A DNA stretch of 59,706 nt from Chitinispirillaceae bacterium (GTDB taxonomy: Bacteria > Fibrobacterota > Chitinivibrionia > Chitinivibrionales > Chitinispirillaceae), in the NCBI GenBank assembly GCA_016929415.1, contig JAFGIW010000209.1, positions 1 through 59,706 on the forward strand. The letters are read 5' to 3'. Positions 7,997 to 17,336 of this stretch are shown here, one piece after another. A program made the translations under genes and the position numbers. Within the stretch, counting starts at the first letter, position 1. The number at the start of each line of letters is the position of its first letter. The notes beneath the pieces are model-generated. The model had not been told where the DNA came from and did no database searches. It saw nothing but the letters and a program-made list of their open reading frames with translations.

Positions 7997-8025
7997 AATA
8001 GAAAAAATGTTACATTTTTTCTATT
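7997..8025 (-). terminator. Hairpin terminator enclosing the stop codon of the CNNM gene
   Basis: A perfect 13-bp inverted repeat (7997-8009 and 8013-8025) with a 3-base loop that is exactly the TAA stop of the gene at 8010-9002. On the minus strand the right arm is followed by a T-rich run. The stem is AT-rich, so termination strength is uncertain. Confidence 0.55.
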
Positions 8026-9002
8026 GGATTCTTGAAAGCCGCCTGCAGAAGCATCATCTTGTCGACAATTCCGGTCAGGCTGCCATGTTGATCGATAATC
8101 GTAAAAAAGTGGCTTTCCTCATCAGCCGAACGCAGGGCGGCAAACATGGTTTGTTCTGCTCCCAATCGCGGCAGCGGTTTGCAGCAGCTCCCCAGTGTGG
8201 CCTCCCCGGGTGCCTGGATCAGATCAAACAGAGAAATATATCCGGAAACATTTGCTTCATCAGCATTATGCACAATTATCCCGGGTTGATCGGGAATTCG
8301 CTTTTTAACATCGCCCACACGCTCATTGGCATAAAAACGCATCCCGTTCAGGCCTGAATTTTTCTTGCTGATCATATCACCGACCTTCTTCTCATTCAAG
8401 GCAAGGACGTTTTGTATAAAAATATCGGCTGATTTGAAAAGAGTACCGGTTTTCGATCCTTCGAGCGCTACAAGCACCATTTCTTCGCGTACCTTGGACA
8501 TGAATGATTCTCCCTGGTGAGGCGCATCCTTCCGAAACATATCGGTCACTACCGAAAAAACAAAGGTAAACGGCAATGTCGTAAAATAGACCACCATGAG
8601 CAGGGGAACGGAATTCATGGTTAATATAAAAGGATAGATACGATAAAGCGACTTCGGCAACATTTCACCAAAAAGCACTATAACCGGAGTCAACAGCCAC
8701 GATTCGGGCGAAGGGATACGTGATAAATCCCAAGAAACGGTATGATCGATTGTCTCGAAGAGCGATACAAAGGTCAGCGATGCGCCGATGACACAGACAT
8801 TATTCCCTATGAGCTGGGCGGAGAGCAGGCGGTCTTTATGCTTTATGAGAAAAAGCGACCACCGGGCCACAATATCACCCGAAACGGCACGGTGTCCGAT
8901 TTTTAGCGGATTCCAGGAGACAAAACCGGTCTCCGACCCGGCAAAAAAAGACGCACCGGTTATGCAGAGGAAAAGAAGCGCGATCTGAAGGGCGATGTCC
9001 AT
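8010..9002 (-). CDS. CNNM/CorC-type transporter (DUF21 plus CBS)
   Basis: A 330-residue integral membrane protein. The N-terminal DUF21 domain (about 1-175) has four hydrophobic segments, the motif SFFAGSETGFVSWNPLKI and the segment FGEMLPKSLYRI. A CBS-pair-like domain follows (about 185-315: VGDMISKKNSGLNGMRFYAN, GIIVHNADEANVSGYISLFD). The family covers magnesium-related exporters and hemolysin-C-like proteins. There is no CorC_HlyC C-terminal domain, making it shorter than many relatives. Its stop codon is inside the terminator loop at 7997-8025. Confidence 0.88.
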   Translation of the reverse strand: MDIALQIALLFLCITGASFFAGSETGFVSWNPLKIGHRAVSGDIVARWSLFLIKHKDRLLSAQLIGNNVCVIGASLTFVSLFETIDHTVSWDLSRIPSPESWLLTPVIVLFGEMLPKSLYRIYPFILTMNSVPLLMVVYFTTLPFTFVFSVVTDMFRKDAPHQGESFMSKVREEMVLVALEGSKTGTLFKSADIFIQNVLALNEKKVGDMISKKNSGLNGMRFYANERVGDVKKRIPDQPGIIVHNADEANVSGYISLFDLIQAPGEATLGSCCKPLPRLGAEQTMFAALRSADEESHFFTIIDQHGSLTGIVDKMMLLQAAFKNPIEKM

Positions 9003-9091
9003 GGCAACTATGCTGTCAAATGAATGACGAAAGTGGTACCTTTAACACTCCATTGGATGAGTGCCGCCGGGCCAACTTCCAATCCGGATGA

Positions 9092-10177
9092 TCAGGAAAT
9101 TCCATCCGCCACGGAAAACCGGTTGATGGTCGTACTTTTAAACAGTGTTCCCGCCTTCAGTACCACCGAAGGAAATAACTTCTGGTTCGGTGAATCGGGG
9201 AAATGCTGCGTTTCGAGGCAGAATCCACCCCGTTTTTTATAAATGACGCCCCGTTTTCCCGTCAGTGTTCCGTCGAGGAAATTCCCGCTGTAGAACTGGA
9301 TCCCCGGTTCGGTGGTCAGCACTTCCAATAACCGGCCGCTTGCCGGAGAATAGACCGCAGCCGCCTTTGACAATGATCCGTTCGTTGAACAGACGAAATT
9401 GTGGTCGTAGCCGAGTCCGTTGACGATCTGTTCGTCGTCGGTCCGGTCAATGCGGCTGCCGATCTTTTCCGGACGGGTGAAATCAAACGGTGTTCCCGCA
9501 ACAGGGCGTAGCTCTCCGGTCGGGATCTGCGTCGCATCGATCGGGGTGAATGACGAAGCGTTGAGACGCAACAGATGATCGAGAATGTCACCCTGTCCGT
9601 TGAGGTTGAAGTAGGTATGATTGGTAAGATTGACCACGGTATCCGCATCCGCCTCGGCATGGTAGTCGAACCGCAGTTCATTATTATCTGTTAATTGAAA
9701 GGCGACCGTCGCCTTCATCGCGCCGGGATACCCCTCTTCCCCGTCGGGGCTTTCGTACGACATTGTCACCGCCGCATCATCCTTTCGATCAATGTTCTCG
9801 GCCTGCCAGAGGACCTTGTCAAACCCCCCGGGGCCGCCGTGCAGATGGTTAACGCCGTTATTTATCGCCAGCGTGTACTCTTTTCCGTTCAGGGTGAATT
9901 TCCCCCGTGCGATCCGGTTGGCGAACCGTCCGATCGTGGACCCGAAAAACGGATTTCCCTTCTGGAGATACCCGGCAAGCGAATCGAACCCTAGTATAAT
10001 ATCACCCATGTCGCCGTTTTTATCGGGAATAATAATCGAGACCACCGCCGCACCGTAGGCAGTGATCGTAACCGTGACGCCATTGTGGTTTGTAAGGGTA
10101 AAAAGATCGACCTTCCGTCCGTCGGGCATCGATCCGAAGGTCGTTCTCGTACATTGCCGTTTGCCTGTAGCAACCAT
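9092..10177 (-). CDS. galM: Aldose 1-epimerase (galactose mutarotase)
   Basis: A 361-residue galactose mutarotase interconverting alpha and beta anomers of aldohexoses. Family motifs are seen in order: FGSTIGRFANRIARGKF, NNGVNHLHGGPGGFDK with the active-site His, LTNHTYFNLNG with the second His, FDFTRPEKIGSRI, GYDHNFV, EPGIQFYSGNFLDG with the catalytic Glu region, and GFCLETQHFPDSPN. The start was set at a Met with AAGGAG 9 bases upstream; the open frame extends further without homology. No signal peptide, so cytoplasmic. It lies about 100 bp downstream of pabBC. Confidence 0.94.
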   Translation of the reverse strand: MVATGKRQCTRTTFGSMPDGRKVDLFTLTNHNGVTVTITAYGAAVVSIIIPDKNGDMGDIILGFDSLAGYLQKGNPFFGSTIGRFANRIARGKFTLNGKEYTLAINNGVNHLHGGPGGFDKVLWQAENIDRKDDAAVTMSYESPDGEEGYPGAMKATVAFQLTDNNELRFDYHAEADADTVVNLTNHTYFNLNGQGDILDHLLRLNASSFTPIDATQIPTGELRPVAGTPFDFTRPEKIGSRIDRTDDEQIVNGLGYDHNFVCSTNGSLSKAAAVYSPASGRLLEVLTTEPGIQFYSGNFLDGTLTGKRGVIYKKRGGFCLETQHFPDSPNQKLFPSVVLKAGTLFKSTTINRFSVADGIS

Positions 10178-10282
10178 TTGCGCGCTCCTTGCATGTGAAA
10201 AAAGAGAAATACAGTACCGTCGCCGTTCGACCGGCTCCGCCGGGCGCCGCTTCCGGCTCCTCAACGAAGATTGAAATATAAT

Positions 10283-12076
10283 TCATCGTAATGCGGAGGT
10301 GAGAGTGCGTGGGGTATCAGGCAGCTGTCCGCACAGCCTGCACTCCTGCCACTTTCTCACCGAGTTGATACGGAAAATCCGGGCAGCATTCAGCAGGTCA
10401 TCTTCGGTGATAATTTTTTCCTGTATTGTTCCTTGCGCAAGCAGTGCGCCCCGGAACACGCCGGAAAGAAGCCCGCACGCCACCGGCGGCGTATAAAACT
10501 TCCCGTCAATCTGCACAACGATATTCCCGATGGTCGTCTCGGTTATCTCGCCCCGTTCGCTGCGAAAGAGAAGGTCGTCACCCGCCGGACACTCCCTGCG
10601 CAATGTATCATACTGCGTACGGCGGGTCGTTTTATGGAAAAGGAAACAATCGGTGCTATCGACCGGCCGATCGGCCGGACATAGTCCGATCAACGCCCGA
10701 TGGCCGGCGCCGTGGTCCGATATCGGCGAGGACTCCACGGTAATCGCGCCTGCGCGATCGACAAGGAGCCGTACCCGGCGCATGCCGAAATCGAATGACC
10801 CGGTCTGTTCCGTCAATGCCTGCAGCACCGCGTTTCTGCTGACGGAAAATGAAAAATAGGATGCCGAATCCATCAACCGGTCAAGGTGACGTTCGAGAAG
10901 GAAGCAGCCCTCACCGGAGGTCCAGAGCAGGGTCTCAACCAGACTGAAATCGGGTGGCGATGAGGCAATGATGGCCGCTTTCAGGCGGCATTCTTCGTAC
11001 TCCCGATCCCTGTCACTCTCCCAGACAATGCCGCCCCCCGTCCCGTATTCGGCGGTTTTCTTTTCTTCATCGAAAAGGAGGGTGCGTATGGCGACATTGA
11101 AGCAGGCGCGCCGCGGCGGGGCAAACCATCCGATGGTACCGCAATAGACATGCCGCGGAGTCGATTCAAGCTCCCTGATGATCCGGCTGGCGCGAATTTT
11201 CGGCGCTCCGGTTATCGAAGCGCAGGGAAAAAGTGCCGAAAGTATCTCATGCAGCGGCGCCGACACGTCGGCCTGCACCGTTGAGACCATCTGCAAAACC
11301 GACCGGTACCGACGTACGGCGCAGAGTTCGGTCACCGACACCGACCCGCTGTCGGCGATCCTCCCGAGATCATTGCGTACCATATCGACGATCATGACGT
11401 TTTCCGCCCGTTCCTTGACATTAGATTGAAGCCGCCCGCCGAGGAGCAGGTCTTCTCCGGTAAACCTCCCCCGGCGGGAGGTGCCTTTCATTGGTTGTGC
11501 GGTGATGCGGTGGTCGTCGAGACGGAAAAAGAGTTCAGGGGAAAATGAACAAATCTTATATCGTCCGGCATCGATCCAGGCGGCATACGGCATCGGATGG
11601 TCGTTGACGATCAATCGGAAATAGTTCCACGGATCATGTTCAAACAGCGCATGGAGGCGGAAGGTATAATTGACTTGATAGGTGTCGCCCTGCGCAATGT
11701 ACTCCCTGATCCGGTCAAAGGCGGCACGATATTCTTCCGGAGTGATCGTCGGCCGCCACTGCGGATCGGCGCCGCTGATACTCCCCGGCGACAAGGTCTT
11801 CACCTCAACCGGCTGCCGGAAGATTCCAAACCGCAGCAACGGTAAGCCGTCCGGCGTAAAGGCGTCCAGCGAGGCGTCAAATGCCGGCGCAGCCTCATAC
11901 CCTATGAAACCCGCCGCATACCATCCGTCTGAAATATAGTGTTCGACCTCCTCCACACACGGCATGACGGCTTCGATGCGGTCGGCATTTACCACGGCGT
12001 GCGGCCGGTTAAACAGAAGCCACGGGCCGCCATCTTGACTGAAGGCAGCTGCGGGGATGTTCAGTTTTGCGGACAT
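10283..12076 (-). CDS. pabB: Fused aminodeoxychorismate synthase component I and aminodeoxychorismate lyase
   Basis: A 597-residue bifunctional enzyme for p-aminobenzoate in folate synthesis. Residues 1 to about 380 form PabB (chorismate binding) with PMKGTSRRG, LQSNVKERAENVMIVDMVRN and ITGAPKIRASRII. Residues from about 385 to 597 form a PabC-type class IV aminotransferase with a FHKTTRR segment carrying the likely PLP lysine and ERGEITETTIGNI. The fusion channels aminodeoxychorismate directly to lyase; a separate PabA amidotransferase is expected elsewhere. It lies 38 bp downstream of mnmA on the same strand. Confidence 0.95.
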   Translation of the reverse strand: MSAKLNIPAAAFSQDGGPWLLFNRPHAVVNADRIEAVMPCVEEVEHYISDGWYAAGFIGYEAAPAFDASLDAFTPDGLPLLRFGIFRQPVEVKTLSPGSISGADPQWRPTITPEEYRAAFDRIREYIAQGDTYQVNYTFRLHALFEHDPWNYFRLIVNDHPMPYAAWIDAGRYKICSFSPELFFRLDDHRITAQPMKGTSRRGRFTGEDLLLGGRLQSNVKERAENVMIVDMVRNDLGRIADSGSVSVTELCAVRRYRSVLQMVSTVQADVSAPLHEILSALFPCASITGAPKIRASRIIRELESTPRHVYCGTIGWFAPPRRACFNVAIRTLLFDEEKKTAEYGTGGGIVWESDRDREYEECRLKAAIIASSPPDFSLVETLLWTSGEGCFLLERHLDRLMDSASYFSFSVSRNAVLQALTEQTGSFDFGMRRVRLLVDRAGAITVESSPISDHGAGHRALIGLCPADRPVDSTDCFLFHKTTRRTQYDTLRRECPAGDDLLFRSERGEITETTIGNIVVQIDGKFYTPPVACGLLSGVFRGALLAQGTIQEKIITEDDLLNAARIFRINSVRKWQECRLCGQLPDTPRTLTSALR

Positions 12077-12114
12077 GATGCGGTCATTTCGACGGTGGCT
12101 GTGGGAGCGGTTGT

Positions 12115-13179
12115 TTACCGGCAGGCTTCATCGATGATTCCCCCGCCGAGGACGATATCATTATCGTACAACACGATCGACTGGCCGGGTGTGACCGCTT
12201 CCACCGGCTCGGGGAAGTTCACGGTTACGACAGTGCCGGCCGCTGCCGCCTCGCAGGGGACATCATTCTGTGTATACCGTACCTTTGCGGTGCAGGGGAC
12301 CGGCAACGTGTCGACAAACAGGTTCGTCTCCCGGGCCGTAAGGAAACGGGTGAGCAGCTCCTCCCTGCTTCCCAGAACGACCGTAGAGCGGGACGCGTCG
12401 ATGGCAACCACATAACGGGGCGAACCGACGGCGATGCCGAGATGTTTGCGTTGACCGATCGTATAGTTGAAAATGCCGCGATGGGTGCCCAGCACCCTGC
12501 CGGCGGTGTCGATAAAAGGTCCCGGCGTTTCGACAACCCCGCTGCGGCGCAGAAACCCACGGTAATCATTATCGGGAATAAAACAAATCTCCCGGCTTTC
12601 CGGTTTTTCCGCCACCGGCAGTCGCGCCTCACGGGCAATCGCGCGCACCTCGGATTTTTTAAATTCCGCAAGAGGAAAGACGACATGCTCAAGCTCCGGG
12701 GCGAGGATGCTCCAGAGAAAATAGCTCTGGTCCTTGCCCGCATCATGATGGCGCATAAGCACGCTCCTCCCCTGCCATCTCCCGATTTTCGCGTAATGTC
12801 CGGTGGCTATCGCATCGCAGCCGCAGGAACGGGCATACTCGTAAAGCGCGGTAAATTTCAGATACCGGTTACAGCGGACGCACGGATTCGGCGTACGGCC
12901 GCGGCCATACTGCTCAACGAAATCCGCGATCACCGCCGTATGCAGTTGTTGTGAAAAATCCAGCACATAGTGGGGTATGGCAAGTTGATCGCACACCCTG
13001 TGTGCGTCGCCTGCCGCCTGCGGACCGCAGCGGGCCGCACGACCCTGTTCGTCGGTAACACCGAAGCACATTGTCACACCGATAAGCGTATGCCCGTCGC
13101 GGTTGAGAAGGTACGCGGCTACCGACGAATCAACCCCGCCGCTCATGGCGACGCAGATTTTTTTAGGTGCGTTATTCAT
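12115..13179 (-). CDS. mnmA: tRNA-specific 2-thiouridylase MnmA
   Basis: A 354-residue enzyme that thiolates U34 of Lys, Glu and Gln tRNAs using ATP and a persulfide relay. The PP-loop is AMSGGVDSS (residues 11-19), the first catalytic Cys lies in NPCVRCN (Cys103) and the persulfide Cys in EICFIPD (Cys200). TGHYAKI and TIGQRKHLG are further family motifs. A promoter with consensus -10 (TATAAT) ends only about 12 bases before the start, so the leader would be very short. Confidence 0.96.
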   Translation of the reverse strand: MNNAPKKICVAMSGGVDSSVAAYLLNRDGHTLIGVTMCFGVTDEQGRAARCGPQAAGDAHRVCDQLAIPHYVLDFSQQLHTAVIADFVEQYGRGRTPNPCVRCNRYLKFTALYEYARSCGCDAIATGHYAKIGRWQGRSVLMRHHDAGKDQSYFLWSILAPELEHVVFPLAEFKKSEVRAIAREARLPVAEKPESREICFIPDNDYRGFLRRSGVVETPGPFIDTAGRVLGTHRGIFNYTIGQRKHLGIAVGSPRYVVAIDASRSTVVLGSREELLTRFLTARETNLFVDTLPVPCTAKVRYTQNDVPCEAAAAGTVVTVNFPEPVEAVTPGQSIVLYDNDIVLGGGIIDEACR

Positions 13180-13190
13180 TTCGCTGCCAA

Positions 13191-13220
13191 ATTATAAATC
13201 ATACCTGAAAATTATTGCAA
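13191..13220 (-). promoter_or_regulatory. Sigma-70-like promoter for mnmA
   Basis: On the minus strand TTGCAA (13215-13220), an 18-bp spacer and TATAAT (13191-13196) lie just upstream of the mnmA ATG. The predicted transcript start is a few bases before the ATG, implying a nearly leaderless message. Confidence 0.45.
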
Positions 13221-13226
13221 CATATT

Positions 13227-13253
13227 GTAGAGACGCACGCCGTGGGTCTCTAC
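13227..13253. repeat. Short palindromic repeat GTAGAGACGCAC / GTGGGTCTCTAC
   Basis: Two 12-bp arms with one mismatch around a 3-base loop, between the mnmA 5' end and the 3' end of the TPR gene. The sequence resembles an interspersed palindrome found in several phyla (from memory). A diverged GTAGAGGTGCAG relative is at about 59366. Confidence 0.5.
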
Positions 13254-13267
13254 TACAGGCGGGGCCA

Positions 13268-14074
13268 TCATCGTTTACGCGGAACAAACGTGCGACGTTT
13301 TTCCCGCCATCTCTGTTTTTCTTCGGGGGCCAGTTCAGGATAGCGGCCGAGAAGGTCGGTGAGTTCGATCCGTGCCTGGTTGACGCCGATATCCCCGGGT
13401 GCCGCATTGTTAAGATACCGGTTGAACCAGATGATCGCCGACTCCGGATTTTCACTATGAAACCGGTAGAGCAACGCCAGGTTCTTCGCCACCCGCGGAT
13501 TATCGGGCGCCCGTCGATACGCCTCGAGCAACTGCTCCGCGGCTTCAGGGGAACGGTTCATGAGCGGATAGAGCGCGCCGAGCGCCAGCCGCGCATCGAT
13601 ATTGCCGGGATCGAGCCGCAGCGCCTCGCACAGGGCGTTTTCCGATTCGTGAAGCCATCCCTTCTCCTTGAAGACGACGCCCAGACAGTACCGCGCAACG
13701 GCTGATTTTTTGTCAAGGTTCACCGCTCTCCTGAAGCAATCAAGGGCCGAATCGACCTCCGGTCCCCGCAGCCAGTCGAGCGAATCAATGCCGTAATGCC
13801 GCCACCCGTCGTCCTTCTGCCGCTTTAAAGCGAACGCCAGAAAGATCTTTCCCCTCAGTAGTTCCTTTGCGGGGGTGTTGCCGGAAACCCTGGCCGATAT
13901 GGCGAACGCCTCGTCGAGTTTCCCCATCCGTAAATACCGGTCGGCATTGGACAAGGTCGGGGAAAAACGGGTCGCGATGAACCGGAAGGAGTGAAAAACA
14001 ACGAGCGACAGGAGTGCCAGCAGTATCCCGCTGATGATGATGACCTGAAGCGAAAGTCCTTTCCCTTTATTCAT
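13268..14074 (-). CDS. Membrane-anchored TPR protein
   Basis: A 268-residue protein with an N-terminal membrane helix (about 9-31) and tetratricopeptide-like repeats over about 45-245 (DRYLRMGKLDEAFAISARVS, YCLGVVFKEKGWLHESENAL, ARLALGALYPLMNRSPEAAE). The tail is basic (RWREKRRTFVPRKR). TPR arrays mediate protein contacts; no enzymatic motif is present. It lies between the STAS group and mnmA on the same strand. Confidence 0.75.
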   Translation of the reverse strand: MNKGKGLSLQVIIISGILLALLSLVVFHSFRFIATRFSPTLSNADRYLRMGKLDEAFAISARVSGNTPAKELLRGKIFLAFALKRQKDDGWRHYGIDSLDWLRGPEVDSALDCFRRAVNLDKKSAVARYCLGVVFKEKGWLHESENALCEALRLDPGNIDARLALGALYPLMNRSPEAAEQLLEAYRRAPDNPRVAKNLALLYRFHSENPESAIIWFNRYLNNAAPGDIGVNQARIELTDLLGRYPELAPEEKQRWREKRRTFVPRKR

Positions 14075-14162
14075 ACGTTGTCGGATCCATTGAAACCATG
14101 CATTCCTCTTTTCAAGTCATCCTGCCGTGCCATGATGAAGGCGATCCCCCGATGAGGACGGA

Positions 14163-14600
14163 TCATCGGACCGTCAGGCGCGAAACGTCCTCCAGGCCGA
14201 TGACGAACCGGCCGTCGTCATTTTTCCCCACCAGCGCATCCTGGACCGACAGGAATACCTTCGTGGAGGCGGTCTGATCCTTTTCAAGTGATTTGATCCG
14301 CGTCCCGTCCTTGAGTGTGATATCGGCGCTGAAATAGAGTTCATTGTCAATGGTGATCGTGTTTGACGGATCGATAATAATGGTATTGACCAGCTTCAAC
14401 GGTATGTCCCGTTTGCTGCCGCCATGGTAGACCTTGAGCGCCTCGCGGTTTTCAAGACGCATGGCGGTCATCTTCGTCTCGAACCGTCCCCGGTCAACGA
14501 TACTCCCCGAGAGCGCACATTGCATCGCAACAGAGAGCAACGCGCATACAACCTCCCTACACCCGAAGGTGCATTTATGCTGCAGGGATTTCCTGCGCAT
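14163..14600 (-). CDS. Exported small protein, function unknown
   Basis: A 145-residue protein with a hydrophobic N-terminal segment (about 17-34) suggesting export. The rest is strand-rich (NTIIIDPSNTITIDNELYFS, KVFLSVQDALVG). No family is recognised. Its start overlaps the end of the STAS gene by 26 bp and has AAAGGA upstream, so the two are translationally linked. Confidence 0.62.
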   Translation of the reverse strand: MRRKSLQHKCTFGCREVVCALLSVAMQCALSGSIVDRGRFETKMTAMRLENREALKVYHGGSKRDIPLKLVNTIIIDPSNTITIDNELYFSADITLKDGTRIKSLEKDQTASTKVFLSVQDALVGKNDDGRFVIGLEDVSRLTVR

Positions 14601-14925
14601 CGAGAAAGTCCTTTCTGGAACCGTAGGTGGTTATCAGACGGTTGATGCCGACCATTTCGAGCACCCGTCTGACCTGATTGTCCTCGGCGATGATGAATAC
14701 GCTGCCGTCGTTCTCCTGGACGTCGCAAAGGCAGTGGATAAAAATGCTTAACCCTGCGCTGTCAAGATAGGTGGTCCGTTCAAGATTGAAGACGAAGTGA
14801 TGGCACCCCTCGCCGCTCATTGCCGCGATCTCGCTGTCCAGCCGTTTGGTGCTCTCTGCGTTATCGAGGTTCCCGCTGATACGGATCATCGTAAACTTGC
14901 CGACTTTCTCAAATTCATACATCAT
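14575..14925 (-). CDS. STAS-domain anti-sigma-factor-antagonist-like protein
   Basis: A 116-residue single STAS domain of the SpoIIAA/RsbV type. It shows FTMIRISGNLDNAEST, HHFVFNLERTTYLDSAGLSI and DNQVRRVLEMVGINR; Ser56 in LDSAGL is the residue phosphorylated by partner kinases in known members. AAAGGA precedes the double Met start. No anti-sigma kinase or PP2C phosphatase is nearby, so the partner must be elsewhere. Confidence 0.9.
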   Translation of the reverse strand: MMYEFEKVGKFTMIRISGNLDNAESTKRLDSEIAAMSGEGCHHFVFNLERTTYLDSAGLSIFIHCLCDVQENDGSVFIIAEDNQVRRVLEMVGINRLITTYGSRKDFLDAQEIPAA

Positions 14926-15019
14926 GGAACATCCTTTCGAGTCACATTATATCATCCGGTACGCATCCGCTTCAATTCCCGGCGAACCTGCATCCGGCCG
15001 AATCGGTGACGGTCGTGTA

Positions 15020-15223
15020 TTACCCCGGCACCCCGTCTTCCCGCGCAACGATCTCACGCTCGAACAAAAGGTGCGCGCACCCCAGCCCCTCCTCAAAACA
15101 GGTATCATGCAGCCGCCATCCCTCACGGATCATCGCGGCGGAGACGGATTCTATTTCGTCAAATATTTTCTTCGGATCCCGTTGAAAGCCCACTTTGACC
15201 AGACGTTCGACACACTCTTTCAT
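15020..15223 (-). CDS. Small DUF4177-like protein
   Basis: A 67-residue protein, MKECVERLVKVGFQRDP then IREGWRLHDTCFEEGLG and AHLLFEREI. The layout, a helix followed by a GW-x-L strand and a terminal FER strand, resembles DUF4177-type proteins. It starts 8 bp after the stop of the lipoprotein gene, so co-translation is likely. Function unknown. Confidence 0.62.
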   Translation of the reverse strand: MKECVERLVKVGFQRDPKKIFDEIESVSAAMIREGWRLHDTCFEEGLGCAHLLFEREIVAREDGVPG

Positions 15224-15230
15224 GGGCGCT

Positions 15231-15896
15231 TCACCACGATTTCGTGTCGTATGACGGCGCCGCCGTCGGAAGAGCGGCCACGATCTCCCCGAAGGCTTCG
15301 ACCAGAAACTTCTGATCGGAAATTCCCGCACGATTGCAAATGCCTATAACTCCGACACGCCATGCTGTTTCCATCGAGGCGCAATCCCACAGTTCCGCTT
15401 CAATACTTATTCGTTTCCGCGACCTTTGATTGAACGTTCGAATGTCCATGCCATGACGCAGACGCACCACGAGGAGATAATCAACATTCACGGCTCCCCA
15501 GAGGGAATCCTCCGACTGCAGGGCAACGACGTCACCTGTAAAAAGTAACCGGTAATACCGCTCCATCGTAACCGAAGGCAGCACTGACGACAATGTCGCG
15601 TGAACATTATCCGCATCACGGAACTGCAGATCGGGCCGTTTTTTTCTAAGGGCCGCAATCACTGCAGGCGATGGCAGTTTCGTTCCGGCGACAGGGCCCT
15701 CCGCAGTCAATAAAGGACATATCCCGATTGAATGACCGCCGATGTCGCGTCCAGAAAAACGATCCCGTGTATAATTGCTGGAAAGAGTGAATCCGAACGG
15801 TGAAGGCGTGCATGAAACCAATGGTCCCAGCATGGCGGCGATGATGACAAGGGCGCCGCTCACGGTAAATGGTTCATATTTCCACAGTACGCGCAC
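15231..15896 (-). CDS. Probable lipoprotein
   Basis: A 221-residue protein beginning MRVLWKYEPF with a hydrophobic stretch and a lipobox LGPLVSC, so an acylated envelope protein. GTG at 15896 was chosen because CGGAG lies 7 bases upstream and it gives a proper signal peptide; the same frame is open to a TTG at 15968. The mature part has strands such as VDYLLVVRLRHGMD and SIEAELWDCASMETAWRV, recalling envelope lipoproteins of unknown role. It lies just downstream of rsmB. Confidence 0.68.
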   Translation of the reverse strand: MRVLWKYEPFTVSGALVIIAAMLGPLVSCTPSPFGFTLSSNYTRDRFSGRDIGGHSIGICPLLTAEGPVAGTKLPSPAVIAALRKKRPDLQFRDADNVHATLSSVLPSVTMERYYRLLFTGDVVALQSEDSLWGAVNVDYLLVVRLRHGMDIRTFNQRSRKRISIEAELWDCASMETAWRVGVIGICNRAGISDQKFLVEAFGEIVAALPTAAPSYDTKSW

Positions 15897-15971
15897 AACC
15901 AACTCCGGAACATTGACACATCTGATGATGCCGGCGGATGATAGGATTATACATTCTCCGTCGGACAAGGG

Positions 15972-17336
15972 TCAAATACCCGCTCCCGTATCGTACGACG
16001 GAGCGGCGTAGTCGCCGGCACGCCGCAAACGGGCCGCAAACATGCCGTCCATATGGTGCTCATACGGTGTAATCGATAAAAATCCGCGGTTGTCGATAAA
16101 CTTCTGAGGAACAGCCTCCGGACAACTGTCGAGTTCAAACTGAGGGTGGTCCGCGAGAAAGCGTTCGATCTGTTGTTCATTCTCTTCGGGTTCGAGCGAG
16201 CAGGTGGCGTAAACGATACTGCCGCCGCCGCCTACAAGTGTTGCCGCCGCATCGAGCAGCATCGCCTGCACCTTTGCCAGCCGGGTGATATCATGTGCGG
16301 TCCTGATCCATCGTGCCTCCGGATGACGGTGGAGCACGCCGGTTGCGGTACAGGGGGCATCGAGCAGGACCTTGTCGAAGATGCCGCGAAACGGCGGAAG
16401 GGCGCCGTCGCAAACCAGCGGATGGATATTCCACAGATTCATTGCGTTGATGATTTCCACCACCATCCGAAGTCGTTTGAAACTGACTTCGCAGGCACAG
16501 ACCATACCTGAATCACCGGCCATTTCGGCCATGAGCGCACTCTTGCCCCCCGGTGCCGAACAGATATCGATGATGCGGTCGCCCTGCTTTACATCAAGGA
16601 GTGCCGCCACCCATCCCGACGACGGCGCCTGCACGTTGCAGAACCCCTGCCGGATTAACTGGATGTTTTCGGGGAGCAGCGCTTTTTTCAGGCGATAGTA
16701 AAGATCGCGATAGCCGCCGGCCGTGTCGCATATGAGCCTGACATCCGCTTCAAACTGCCGGCGTGTCATTTTGCGGAGTGAGCGCCGCAGAAACACGGGT
16801 GGTTTTTCGTTGTTATAGGTCAATAAACCCCTGGTGTTTGCCAGGCCGAAGTGACGGAGCCACCGTTCGACCATCCATTTAGGATGCGAAAATTCAACGG
16901 CCAGACGGCCGGCGAGGTCCTTCTGCGGATCGGGATACTCGATCTGTTTTTTATTCTTGATGAGCGTGCGCATGACGGCATTGATCGTTCCGGCGAAGTT
17001 TTTGCTTCGTTCGCCGGCCTTTGCCAGTTCGACCGTCTCGTTGACGGCGGCATGATCGGGGATCCGGTCGAGATAGAGCAATTGATAGAGTCCGATCCGC
17101 AGTATCCGCCGCAGCAGATGATCATCACGGTTCTTCTCATCGGTGACATGGCGGTCGATCAGATAATCGAGCGTCGCCCGGCGCCGAACGATTCCATAAA
17201 CGATCTCGAATATCAATCGACGGTCGCGGTGGTCAATATGCAGCCCCCCAAGCGCATGATCAATCAGGCGTTCAGGGTTGCCCGGCCTCTTGTCGTAAGC
17301 GGTCATGATACGCAGGATGAGCTGACGGCTATTCAT
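15972..17336 (-). CDS. rsmB: 16S rRNA m5C967 methyltransferase RsmB
   Basis: A 454-residue methyltransferase with an N-terminal NusB-like domain (about 1-145) and a C-terminal SAM domain. Motifs: ICSAPGGKSALMAEMAG for SAM binding, LLDAPCTATGVLHRHPEARW with the active Cys, and VYATCSLEPEENEQ with the catalytic Cys. The start Met overlaps the fmt stop as ATGA, which supports it over upstream in-frame starts. The fmt-rsmB pairing is common in bacteria. Confidence 0.95.
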   Translation of the reverse strand: MNSRQLILRIMTAYDKRPGNPERLIDHALGGLHIDHRDRRLIFEIVYGIVRRRATLDYLIDRHVTDEKNRDDHLLRRILRIGLYQLLYLDRIPDHAAVNETVELAKAGERSKNFAGTINAVMRTLIKNKKQIEYPDPQKDLAGRLAVEFSHPKWMVERWLRHFGLANTRGLLTYNNEKPPVFLRRSLRKMTRRQFEADVRLICDTAGGYRDLYYRLKKALLPENIQLIRQGFCNVQAPSSGWVAALLDVKQGDRIIDICSAPGGKSALMAEMAGDSGMVCACEVSFKRLRMVVEIINAMNLWNIHPLVCDGALPPFRGIFDKVLLDAPCTATGVLHRHPEARWIRTAHDITRLAKVQAMLLDAAATLVGGGGSIVYATCSLEPEENEQQIERFLADHPQFELDSCPEAVPQKFIDNRGFLSITPYEHHMDGMFAARLRRAGDYAAPSYDTGAGI

